The position numbers and the translations under genes were made by a program. Of a stretch of 64,000 nucleotides of DNA, positions 44,367 to 52,071 are shown one piece after another; positions within the stretch are counted from its first letter, which is position 1, and each line of letters starts with the position of its first letter. This stretch comes from Intestinicryptomonas porci (GTDB taxonomy: Bacteria > Verrucomicrobiota > Verrucomicrobiia > Opitutales > Intestinicryptomonadaceae), in assembly GCF_033971905.1 (NCBI RefSeq), contig NZ_JALBUT010000009.1:1-64000 (forward strand). The letters are read 5' to 3'. The notes below the pieces were generated by a model. The model was not told the origin of the DNA. It saw only the letters and a list, made by a program, of their open reading frames with translations, and ran no database searches.

Positions 44367-45245
44367 CTATTTTGAAATGTCCTGTTTTGGAGAGACGCCG
44401 AAGAGCCTTTTATATTCCCTGCTGAACTGGGTCGGGCTTTCATAGCCGACCGAATATGCGGCTTCGGCAATTCCCGCGCTTTCGGCTATCATAATCCTTT
44501 TTGCCTCGTGAAGGCGCAGAGCTTTTTGATATTGTATCGGGCTTGTGGATGTAATTTTTTTGAACCGCCTGTGGAAAGTTGTCGGCGCCATGTTAACATA
44601 CTTTGCCAAATCTTCTACTTGGAAAGATTTTGTGAAATTTTCTTTGAGCCATTTTACCGCGCGGGAAATTCTGTTACTTTCGGTTCCCACCGTGCAAAAT
44701 TCGCGCACATGCCTGCCCATTGGGCTTATCAGAACGCGCGAATAAATTTCGCGAATTACAATAGGAGCCAAAACGTCCCTTTCACCATCTTTGTCCAAAA
44801 GCTCCACAAGCCTCAAAAACGCGCCCAGCATTCCCTCGTCGGCGTCCGCCACCGCAAGCCCCTTGCAAAGCCCCGAACCGCTTATTTTTTCAAGAGGCAT
44901 TTCAGCAATCATTTGCGAAACCACTCCGATATCCAAATCTACCGAAAGCGTTATGAGCGGCTTTTGCGGGCTTGCCTCCATAACGTAGCTCGTCCCGGGA
45001 ACTTCTATGCCCGAAACAAGACACTGGTTTTCATGATACACGGTTTCTTCTCCGCCTACGACCGCCCTCTTAGCACCCTGCACCATCAAAATAATTTTGG
45101 GGGAATAAAAGCATTTTTCGCGGCGCGAGGCATCGTCAACCCTGTTCATGTAAAATCCCGCGATTTCAGTGGTTTTATATCCCGGAACACCAAGGCGTTT
45201 TAAAGCCGCCTTTTTTAAACACGCATTTATTTTAGATATACCCAT
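44367..45245 (-). CDS. AraC-family regulator, YqhC-like
   Basis: A 292-aa regulator from ATG 45245. The N-terminal AraC_N-type ligand domain (IILMVQGAKRAVVGGEE, VPGTSYVMEASPQKPLITLS) resembles YqhC-type sensors, and the C-terminal double helix-turn-helix (DLAKYVNMAPTTFHRRFKK, then AAYSVGYESPTQFSREYKRL) is complete. It is divergent from a DUF4405-alcohol dehydrogenase-flavodoxin operon, the same arrangement as E. coli yqhC with yqhD-dkgA, where the regulator responds to aldehydes. Control of that operon is inferred from position. Confidence 0.88.
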   Translation of the reverse strand: MGISKINACLKKAALKRLGVPGYKTTEIAGFYMNRVDDASRREKCFYSPKIILMVQGAKRAVVGGEETVYHENQCLVSGIEVPGTSYVMEASPQKPLITLSVDLDIGVVSQMIAEMPLEKISGSGLCKGLAVADADEGMLGAFLRLVELLDKDGERDVLAPIVIREIYSRVLISPMGRHVREFCTVGTESNRISRAVKWLKENFTKSFQVEDLAKYVNMAPTTFHRRFKKITSTSPIQYQKALRLHEAKRIMIAESAGIAEAAYSVGYESPTQFSREYKRLFGVSPKQDISK

Positions 45246-45344
45246 AAGCCGCAAAAAACAATTTTTACGAAAAAATTACAGTTCAAGAATATTCGGTCAA
45301 GCACAAATCGGCAGGATTAGGCAGATTTTAGGTCGTTGCGTGTA

Positions 45345-45373
45345 TTTACTCTTTACCGTTTTGATGATAGAAT
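45345..45373 (+). promoter_or_regulatory. Candidate promoter of the redox operon
   Basis: TTTACT (45345-45350, 4/6) and TAGAAT (45368-45373, 5/6) are separated by 17 bases, about 48 bases ahead of the DUF4405 start. The AraC-type regulator would be expected to bind just upstream of it. Confidence 0.5.
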
Positions 45374-45420
45374 GCGAAAGTTAAATTCTTAAAGCATTGA
45401 AATAATCCGAACATTTTACG

Positions 45421-46077
45421 ATGCGCATCTGTATAGATATTGCAATGTTTCCAATTCTCCTGACAGCCCTTGCGTTCAGGATTACAGGGGGATTGACGCA
45501 CGAATGGACGGGGATTTTCGCCGCAATTTTGTTTTTGATTCACAATATTTTAAACTTGCGCTGGCACAAGGGCGTTTTAAAAGGCAGGTTTAACTTCAAA
45601 AGATTGCTAAACACCGCGGTAAACTTCTCGCTTGTGATTTTGGCGGCAACTATTCTTTCGACAGGAATTCTTGCCTCCGCGCACATCTTCGGATTTGGAA
45701 ACTATTTTAACGGAATGGAGCTTCGGCAAATTCATTCCGTTTCCGCCTACTGGTTTCTGATTGGCGTTTCCGCGCATATCGGGCTGCATTGGGATATGAT
45801 TTTGGCAAGAATGCCCCGATGCGCATTTTTATCGGAAAAAATTGCACGCATTGCATTGCTCTTAATTCTGCCTTTTGGAATATGGGCTTGGATTGAGCGC
45901 AACATGACAGGCAAGCTCTTTCTCGGATATTCGTTCGATTTCCATGAAGGATGCGCAACCCTTTTCTTTTTTGAAAACCTTGTTATAGCCGCCCTCGTTG
46001 CGCTTTTAACGCGCCTTGTGTCAAAAATACCCGATATTATATTTTCAAAAACAAAAAAACAAAAGGAAAAGAAATGA
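45421..46077 (+). CDS. DUF4405-type membrane protein (possible cytochrome b-like)
   Basis: A 218-aa protein with about five helices. Conserved histidines and aromatic pairs (GGLTHEWTGIFAAILFLIHN, LNLRWHKGVLKGRF, LRQIHSVSAYWFLIGVSAHI, GLHWDM) are spaced as in DUF4405 and cytochrome b561-like folds, suggesting haem ligation and electron transfer at the membrane. The C-terminus is very Lys-rich. The stop overlaps the next gene as ATGA, so it is coupled to the alcohol dehydrogenase. Haem binding is inference. Confidence 0.75.
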   Translation: MRICIDIAMFPILLTALAFRITGGLTHEWTGIFAAILFLIHNILNLRWHKGVLKGRFNFKRLLNTAVNFSLVILAATILSTGILASAHIFGFGNYFNGMELRQIHSVSAYWFLIGVSAHIGLHWDMILARMPRCAFLSEKIARIALLLILPFGIWAWIERNMTGKLFLGYSFDFHEGCATLFFFENLVIAALVALLTRLVSKIPDIIFSKTKKQKEKK

Positions 46078-47246
46078 AAGGTTTTATAAACCACATACCA
46101 TCAAAATTCGTATTCGGAAGCGGCAGCTTCGGAAAAATCGCAAATGAAAAACTCCCGGGGAAAAAAGCCCTGATTGTTATTTCAAAAGGCAAATCTACCC
46201 GCGCAAACGGCTATCTTGAACACCTCGAGAACCAGCTTAAAGCTATTGGCATCGAATTTGCCCTCTTTGATAAAATCGAACCCAATCCGCTGAAGCCAAC
46301 CGTTATGGAGGGAGCAAAAGCCGCAAGGAAAAACGCATGCGATTTCGTCATAGCTCTCGGCGGAGGCAGTGTTATGGACGCCTCAAAGGCGATTTCGATA
46401 ATGGCGACAAACGAAGGAGACCTATGGGACTACATATTATTTGGGACAGGGAAGAAAAAGCCCTTCAAAAATTCCGCCCTTCCGCTTGTCGCTATTTCGA
46501 CAACCGCTGGAACAGGATCCGAACTTGACGCGGGAGGAGTGATAACAAATCCCGAAACAAACGAGAAAACGGCGGTTTTCCACGAATCCCTTTTCCCCGT
46601 CTTATCTATTGTGGATCCCGAACTCACGCTTTCCGTTCCGCCAAAATTCACGGCATATCAGGGCTTTGACGCGCTTTTTCACAGCATCGAAGGCTATGTA
46701 GCATCAGGAGCAAACCCAATAAGCGACATGTACGCATCAACTGCCATTGAAAATGTCGCAAACTATTTGCCCCGCGCAGTGAAAGACGGCAAAGACCTCG
46801 AAGCCCGCGAACACGTCTCGTTCGGAAATTCGCTAACGGGAATGATGATGTCAACGGGGCACTGCACGAGCGAACACTCGCTTGAACACGCAATGAGCGC
46901 ATACCACCAAGAGCTTCCGCACGGCGCGGGGTTGATTATGATAAGCGAGGCGTATTTTACTTTCATGATAGAAAAATCCGCCTGCCCCGAACGCTTCATA
47001 AAAATGGCAAAACTAATGGGAATGAAAAACGCAAACGAGCCGATGGACTTCATCCGCGCGCTGAAAAAACTCCAAAAGGAATGCGGCGTCGAAAATCTTA
47101 AAATGTCCGATTACGGCATAACTCCCGAAGAGTTTGAAAAGTTCGCAAAAAACGCAAAAGATGCAATGGGCTTTCTCTTTGAATGCGACAGAATTCCGCT
47201 CTCAATTTCAGACTGCGTTTCAATCTACCAAAAGTCATACAAATAA
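46074..47246 (+). CDS. Iron-containing alcohol dehydrogenase
   Basis: A 390-aa group III (Fe-dependent) alcohol/aldehyde dehydrogenase. The nucleotide-binding motif ALGGGSVMDASKA and ISTTAGTGSELD are clear. Metal ligands are the Asp and His in GFDALFHSIEGY and the two His in EHSLEHAMSAYHQELPHGAG. The closest functional analogue by context is YqhD-type NADPH aldehyde reductase, which detoxifies short aldehydes; substrate is not proven. A GGAAAAG ribosome site precedes the ATG. Confidence 0.9.
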   Translation: MKGFINHIPSKFVFGSGSFGKIANEKLPGKKALIVISKGKSTRANGYLEHLENQLKAIGIEFALFDKIEPNPLKPTVMEGAKAARKNACDFVIALGGGSVMDASKAISIMATNEGDLWDYILFGTGKKKPFKNSALPLVAISTTAGTGSELDAGGVITNPETNEKTAVFHESLFPVLSIVDPELTLSVPPKFTAYQGFDALFHSIEGYVASGANPISDMYASTAIENVANYLPRAVKDGKDLEAREHVSFGNSLTGMMMSTGHCTSEHSLEHAMSAYHQELPHGAGLIMISEAYFTFMIEKSACPERFIKMAKLMGMKNANEPMDFIRALKKLQKECGVENLKMSDYGITPEEFEKFAKNAKDAMGFLFECDRIPLSISDCVSIYQKSYK

Positions 47247-47273
47247 AACTATTTTAAAGAACAAACAGGAAAA

Positions 47274-47840
47274 ATGAACAGAAAAAAATTTATGGCAACC
47301 CTTCCCGCCGCCCTCTTTGCAATGAGGGAACTCTGCGCCCAACCCCCCGAAAAGAAAGGTCAAAAAATGCTGATAGTCTATTACTCCTGGAGCGGAAACA
47401 CCCGCGTTTTGGCAAACACTATAAAAAGGCTTTCAAATGCCGACATCTTGGAAATCCTGCCTGAAAAGCCATACCCTGATTCTTACAGGCAAACCGTCGA
47501 TATCGCAAAGAAGGAAACAGACACAGGCTATACTCCGCCAATCAAAACAAAAATTCCAAATATTTCGGACTACGACATGATACTAATCGGCTCCCCGAAC
47601 TGGTGGGGAACGGTGTCGTCTCCCATTCGCACATTCATTTGCGAAAACAATCTATCAGGCAAGAAGATTGCGCCATTTATAACGCACGAAGGAAGCCGCA
47701 TGGGACGTTCTTTAAGCGACATAAAAAAACTGTGCCCCAATTCAGAAATTCTCGAAGCCCTGCCGATAAGAGGCGGCTCGGTAAAAGAAGCAGAAAAAGA
47801 AGCCGAAAAATGGCTAAAAAGAATAAACGCCATATCCTGA
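47274..47840 (+). CDS. Exported flavodoxin-like protein
   Basis: A 188-aa protein with an N-terminal signal-like segment (about residues 1-22, MNRKKFMATLPAALFAMREL) then a flavodoxin fold. FMN phosphate loop YYSWSGNTRVLANTI near residue 37 and the isoalloxazine loop IGSPNWWGTVSSPIRTF are intact. The signal suggests action in the periplasm or at the membrane, which fits an electron chain with the DUF4405 protein. Third gene of the redox operon, 27 bases after the dehydrogenase. Confidence 0.85.
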   Translation: MNRKKFMATLPAALFAMRELCAQPPEKKGQKMLIVYYSWSGNTRVLANTIKRLSNADILEILPEKPYPDSYRQTVDIAKKETDTGYTPPIKTKIPNISDYDMILIGSPNWWGTVSSPIRTFICENNLSGKKIAPFITHEGSRMGRSLSDIKKLCPNSEILEALPIRGGSVKEAEKEAEKWLKRINAIS

Positions 47841-47893
47841 AAAGTTGTCAGAAAAAAATTTTAGTTTTTAAATAAAGAAAAGATTTTCAATAC

Positions 47894-49007
47894 ATTAAAA
47901 CCGGTCGCAGGGATTAAAAAAAAACGACAGGGCTTTTTAGCGCGCTTGCTTTTGCAAAGCCATTTTTCGGCAAAGCCGACGCCAAAGATTTGAAGGAAGA
48001 AAAATAGTCGTCTGAATACAGGACGCTCGGAACGGAGTCGCGGCAATGAAGGTTGCGCCGCTCGGATTCGGCTGCATGGGCATGAATTACAACCGCGGCA
48101 AGGCAAAAGACGAAAAAGAAATGATAAGGCTTTTGCATAAGTGCATTGACTATGGCGTAAATCTTTTTGACACCGCAGAAGTTTACGGGCCGTACATAAA
48201 TGAAATTCTTGCCGACAAAGGTTTATGCGAATACAAAAACATAAATGTAACGACAAAGTTCGGGCATAAAATTATTGATGGCAAATATTACTATGGGGAA
48301 CTGAACAGTTCCCATAAACAAATAAGAAAGGCCTGCGAATAGTCTTTAAAGCGCCTGAAAAGAGATGTCATTGATATTTTTTACCAGCACAGATTTAACC
48401 CGAAAATTCCGATTGAGGATGTTGCAGGAACAGTAAAAGAGCTTATCAAATAAGGCAAAATAAGGCATTTTGCCCTTTGCGAAGTAAGCCCTGAAATAAT
48501 AAGAAGAGCCCACGCAGTCCAGCCAATTACAGCAATCCAAAGCGAATGCCACTTGATGTGGCAAAGCCCCGAAAAAAATATTTTCCCGACGCTTGAAGAG
48601 CTTGGCATTGGCTTTGTGCCGTACAGCCCTTTAAACAGAGGCTATCTGGCGGGAACGATGGACGAAAACACCAAATTTTACGAAGCAAACGACAACCGCC
48701 ACACCCTGCCGAGATTCACCCCAGAAGCGATGAAAAAAACTACGCGATAATAGAAGTGATGAAAGAGTTCGGCTCGCCCAAAGGCGCAAGCCCCGCCCAA
48801 GTCGCCCTCGCTTGGCTCTTGCATAAACGGCCCTACATTGTGCCAATCCCCGGGACAACCGTTGAGGCGCATTTAAAAGAAAACCTTGCCGCCTTAAACT
48901 TCAAATGGGAAGACGCAGAATGGTCTGAATTTGAAGAAAAAATTTCAAAAATAGAAATCGTGGGCGACAGATACAATGCCGACCTGCAAAAACAAATTGC
49001 AAACTAA
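47894..49007 (+). pseudogene. Decayed aldo/keto reductase with Tat-like signal remnant
   Basis: Homology to aldo/keto reductases runs through the whole stretch but the gene is broken several times. An ATT at 47894 stands where a start would be, followed by a twin-Arg remnant (TGRRD) with a stop (47915-47917), then LFSALAFAKPFFGKADA and a stop at 48005-48007. After a frame change the core starts MKVAPLGFGCMGMNYNRG with the active-site DTAEVYG. In-frame TAG (48340-48342) and TAA (48451-48453) replace conserved Glu codons, and a one-base slip in seven A (48733-48739) shifts the C-terminal part (SPAQVALAWLLHKRPYIVPI). Equivalent to dkgA in the E. coli cluster. It is surely non-functional as a full protein. 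Confidence 0.9.
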
Positions 49008-49114
49008 ATTCAATAATTTCGGCAGATAGTAATTGTTTGAAGACCTTTTAGGATTTTCTATCCATGCCCTATTTTTGTTCGCTTCACAAACTTTTGAAGT
49101 TTTCAAAAAGCATC

Positions 49115-49149
49115 AAAAAAAGTTAACGCACCCCGCGTTAACTTTTTTA
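49115..49149. terminator. Bidirectional intrinsic terminator
   Basis: Perfect inverted repeat AGTTAACGC/GCGTTAACT (49121-49129/49135-49143) with a 5-base loop, flanked by an A run on the left and a T run on the right, so it works on both strands. It closes the redox operon on the + strand. Confidence 0.85.
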
Positions 49150-49307
49150 ATGTATCGAACGCGACTTTACTAAGAGATAATAAAATATTTTTAATAATAG
49201 AAGATGCAGTGTTGTGCTAGGGATTTTGCTAAAAAAAAGTATATTTTGCGGACGCCGTATGGACGCTATGCGAACAGTCAAATCGGCTACAATCCTTGTA
49301 AACACAA

Positions 49308-49344
49308 ACAAAAAAGCCCGCAATCTTTGTAAAATTGCGGGCTT
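49308..49344 (-). terminator. Terminator of tRNA-Leu
   Basis: An 11-bp stem (49314-49324/49334-49344, GCCCGCAAT core) with a 9-base loop. On the - strand it leads into a T run (complement of 49310-49315). It lies 5 bases beyond the tRNA 3' end. Confidence 0.85.
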
Positions 49345-49349
49345 AAAAA

Positions 49350-49434
49350 TGGTGCTCAGGACGGGACTTGAACCCGTAAGCCTTTCGGCATACGCCCCTC
49401 AAACGTACGTGTCTACCAATTTCACCACCTGAGC
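49350..49434 (-). tRNA. tRNA-Leu (anticodon GAG)
   Basis: A class II tRNA of 85 bases including an encoded CCA. The acceptor stem GCTCAGG/CCTGAGC, D-arm with GG, anticodon stem TACGT/GCGTA with loop TTGAGGG (anticodon GAG, reading CUC and CUU), a long variable arm (GCCGAAAGGC) and the T-arm GGGTTCAAGTCCC are all present. The flanks show no duplicated 3' end, so I see no sign of an integration site. Confidence 0.97.
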
Positions 49435-49548
49435 GTTTAAAAGAAAGATTTTGAATTTACCCATATCCGTTTCAAAAGCAAGTATTTTTTTTAAAATTTT
49501 TTACAAATATTGCCGATAATTTTATTATTGAAACAACCAAAGGCATTT

Positions 49549-50241
49549 ATGGCAAAATTAATCTTAATAAGGCACGGGCAAAGCCAATGGAATTTGGAAA
49601 ACCGATTTACGGGATGGACTGACGTTCCCCTGACTCCCCTCGGAGAAGACGAAGCTCTGCGCGCGGGGAAGGCGCTGGTAAAGGAAGGCATTGTTTTTGA
49701 CGCCGCGTTTACTTCACTACTTTCGCGCGCAATAAAAACCCTGCATATTTTACAGGAAGCCTGCTCGTCGTGCTGGATAAAAGAAAATCGAAGCTGGAGG
49801 CTAAACGAACGCCACTATGGTGCATTGCAGGGCTTGAACAAAGACGAGACTGCCGAAAAATACGGCGCAAAACAAGTAAAAATCTGGAGAAGAAGCTACG
49901 ATGTATGCCCGCCCGCACTTAACAAAGATGATAAGCGAAATCCGCGTTTTGACATAAAATACAAAAACATCGACCCCCGCGCCCTTCCCCTCGGAGAATC
50001 GCTAAAAGATGCCATTTTCAGAGTCATTCCCTATTGGCAGGACAACATTGCCCCCGTCCTGCTTTCGGGCAGAAACGCCCTTGTTGTCGCGCACGGCAAC
50101 AGTTTGCGCGGGCTGATAAAATATCTTGAAGGAATATCGGACGACGCGATAGCAAACCTTGAAATCCCAACGGGAGAGCCTATAATATACGATCTCGACA
50201 AGTCCTTAAACGCCGTAAAAAGCTACAAATTACAAATATGA
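49549..50241 (+). CDS. gpmA: 2,3-bisphosphoglycerate-dependent phosphoglycerate mutase
   Basis: Glycolytic enzyme interconverting 3- and 2-phosphoglycerate. The phosphohistidine motif LIRHGQSQWNLENRFTGWTD is at the N-terminus; ERHYGALQGLNK near residue 87 and VVAHGNSLRGLIKYLEG near 180 complete the dPGM active site. I choose ATG 49549 (230 aa); a frame 13 codons longer adds nothing conserved. It stands alone between the tRNA and a convergent operon. Confidence 0.95.
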   Translation: MAKLILIRHGQSQWNLENRFTGWTDVPLTPLGEDEALRAGKALVKEGIVFDAAFTSLLSRAIKTLHILQEACSSCWIKENRSWRLNERHYGALQGLNKDETAEKYGAKQVKIWRRSYDVCPPALNKDDKRNPRFDIKYKNIDPRALPLGESLKDAIFRVIPYWQDNIAPVLLSGRNALVVAHGNSLRGLIKYLEGISDDAIANLEIPTGEPIIYDLDKSLNAVKSYKLQI

Positions 50242-50250
50242 CGACGGTAT

Positions 50251-50976
50251 TTACGGGGAAAATATAACCTCGTAAAAGCCCCCTTTTTCGTCTTTTTTCC
50301 AAAGGATTTTATTTAGATTGTTTTTCAGATAATTTTCAAAGGCAAAATCCAATTCCTCAATACCCGAAACAGAAGTTATGAGAGGGGGGCTTACTGAGCC
50401 GTCTTCCGCGACAGCAAGAGTCATCTTTACGGGAGACCAAAGCGCGCCGTCTGAATCAACCCCGATGTCAATATGCGAAGAATACACGATTTCCCCTGTA
50501 TTTGCCGAAACAATAGTCATCAGCGCGCCCGGATTGCGCGCGGTGTCCACAGGCTTTAAATCGGACCTCATAAAGTTTGAAAATGACAAATTCTTCAAGA
50601 AAAACCCTGTCGGAATTTCGTATCCGCCCCTAAGTGAAAAGGAGACTTCAAAAGTTTTCATCGCCTCCATGGGGCTTTCTTTTTTTGTGTTTGCCAATTT
50701 GCTTCCCGACTGCGGCAAATCGAACTCCGGAACTCCGAAATTCAAGCTTGTGGGAAGGAACAGCGGTGAGGAATCGCCAAGCAGGGTTATTTCAAAAAGA
50801 TTTTCCCTCACGGAATTTTCGTCGTAAACGGAAATTGCCGAAACTTTATTTTCGGGTTTCGGCAAAGAAATGTCTGTTTTCGGAAAAAGCAAAAGAAGAA
50901 CAATAAACGGCAAAAAAAGCCAGCCCGCGATTTTGAGCCGCTCTTCGGAAAAACAAGATGCAAAAAAATTCTTCAC
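50251..50976 (-). CDS. TonB-like periplasm-spanning protein
   Basis: A 241-aa protein starting with GTG, overlapping the exbD stop. It has one N-terminal membrane helix (about residues 16-33, IAGWLFLPFIVLLLLFPKTD), no obvious Pro-rich linker, and a C-terminal domain beginning around GALMTIVSANTGEIVYS. Position after exbB and exbD suggests it is the force-transmitting partner of that motor (TonB or TolA role). The typical TonB YP motif is not visible, so the role is inference. Confidence 0.6.
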   Translation of the reverse strand: MKNFFASCFSEERLKIAGWLFLPFIVLLLLFPKTDISLPKPENKVSAISVYDENSVRENLFEITLLGDSSPLFLPTSLNFGVPEFDLPQSGSKLANTKKESPMEAMKTFEVSFSLRGGYEIPTGFFLKNLSFSNFMRSDLKPVDTARNPGALMTIVSANTGEIVYSSHIDIGVDSDGALWSPVKMTLAVAEDGSVSPPLITSVSGIEELDFAFENYLKNNLNKILWKKDEKGGFYEVIFSP

Positions 50977-51413
50977 TTCGATTTCGCCGCAATTTGTATT
51001 GATTTAAATCCCGCTTCCTTTGCAAGCACCGATATGTTTAAGAGAGTCTGCCCTGAAACACCTGCGTCGGTCTTGATAAGCAAAATCTCCCCGCGCGGCT
51101 TGTAGTTTTTTATTTCCCTTGCGAAAGCCTCTTCATTGAAAACTTTTCCGCCAAAGAAAATCATTCCGCTTCCGCGTATGTTAAGGACGCTTATAGAATC
51201 TTCCGCAAAAGCCCCTACCATTGAATTTTTAGGGACTTCGGGCAAGTTTATTTCAGAATTTAAGTCCACGGAAATTCCAGATGCCAATATGTATTTTGAA
51301 GACAGCGTAAAGAACATCAACGCTATCAAAAGCACGTCAAAAATCGCAAAGACGCTCAGAGTAAAGCCGTCTTTGTGGACTTTTGAAAGGATGTCAATCG
51401 GTTCCGTCGCCAT
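50973..51413 (-). CDS. exbD: ExbD/TolR-family motor protein
   Basis: A 146-aa protein from ATG 51413 (a TTG 18 codons upstream lies inside exbB). It has a short N-terminus, one membrane helix with the proton-carrying Asp (SVFAIFDVLLIALMFFTLSS) and a periplasmic domain ending KTDAGVSGQTLLNISVLAKE, the normal ExbD/TolR fold. It overlaps exbB by 20 bases and the next gene by 4, so the three are translationally coupled. Confidence 0.85.
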   Translation of the reverse strand: MATEPIDILSKVHKDGFTLSVFAIFDVLLIALMFFTLSSKYILASGISVDLNSEINLPEVPKNSMVGAFAEDSISVLNIRGSGMIFFGGKVFNEEAFAREIKNYKPRGEILLIKTDAGVSGQTLLNISVLAKEAGFKSIQIAAKSK

Positions 51414-52068
51414 TTTCGCTCTTCTCCAAAAGCCGCAAACCCTCGTTTTCGGGCATGCCTTTTTCAATAAACAAAACCATTTCGTTTGCCGCCCAGTCGA
51501 TGTCGTGGGCGATTGCCCTCACCCTGCCAAGCAAAAGCGCGTACATAACCCAGGCAGTAAGGCAGAGCAAAAGCCCCGCCACCGTAGAAACCAACGCGTT
51601 GTAAATTTGCGCCGAAAAAATATCAACGGTAAAATAAGACCCCGTTTCGGATATTTTGTTAAAAATCTGCAAGAGCGCAAGAACAGTGCCTATCATTCCC
51701 ATGAGCGGCGCGATTTTTGCAATAAGCATAATACTTGATATTCTGCGTTGGAGCATCGGAAGCTCCAAGAGAGCCGCCGCCCTTACGGAATCGACAATCA
51801 CGGTTCTGCCGCTTTCGCAAGTTAATAGCGCCGCTTTTACCACGCGGGAAACGGGGCACGGAGTTTCCTCGCAAATGGTGAGTGCCTCGGTAAGCCTGCC
51901 GTCTTTTAGCGAATTTTTAAGCCCATCAACGAAATCAACAGCCTTAATCTGCCCCTTGTGCAAATACAAAAATCTCTCTAAAAAAAGGAGCGCGACGACA
52001 AATGCCGAAAGCACTATCGGAACCATCATCGGCCCGCCCGCGTAAAAGATATTGAGGAGTTTTTCCAT
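51394..52068 (-). CDS. exbB: ExbB/TolQ/MotA-family proton channel
   Basis: A 224-aa membrane protein with three helices: about residues 12-30 (GPMMVPIVLSAFVVALLFLE), then after a cytosolic loop MLIAKIAPLMGMIGTVLALL and NALVSTVAGLLLCLTAWVMY. The GMIGTV motif and the Thr/Ala-rich third helix are the family hallmarks. With ExbD it forms a proton-driven motor. It follows the TPR gene by three bases, an arrangement often seen in Verrucomicrobiota-type genomes. Confidence 0.9.
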   Translation of the reverse strand: MEKLLNIFYAGGPMMVPIVLSAFVVALLFLERFLYLHKGQIKAVDFVDGLKNSLKDGRLTEALTICEETPCPVSRVVKAALLTCESGRTVIVDSVRAAALLELPMLQRRISSIMLIAKIAPLMGMIGTVLALLQIFNKISETGSYFTVDIFSAQIYNALVSTVAGLLLCLTAWVMYALLLGRVRAIAHDIDWAANEMVLFIEKGMPENEGLRLLEKSENGDGTD

Positions 52069-52071
52069 GTT

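Noticed and set aside
43118..44470. A 450-codon open frame antisense to lpxA and pdxA
   Set aside because: Both sense genes have full family motifs; the antisense product is Ser/Pro/Phe-rich low-quality sequence, a by-product of codon usage in the sense strand.
49350..49434. tRNA-Leu as an integration hot spot
   Set aside because: No integrase gene and no direct repeat of the tRNA 3' end was found on either side.
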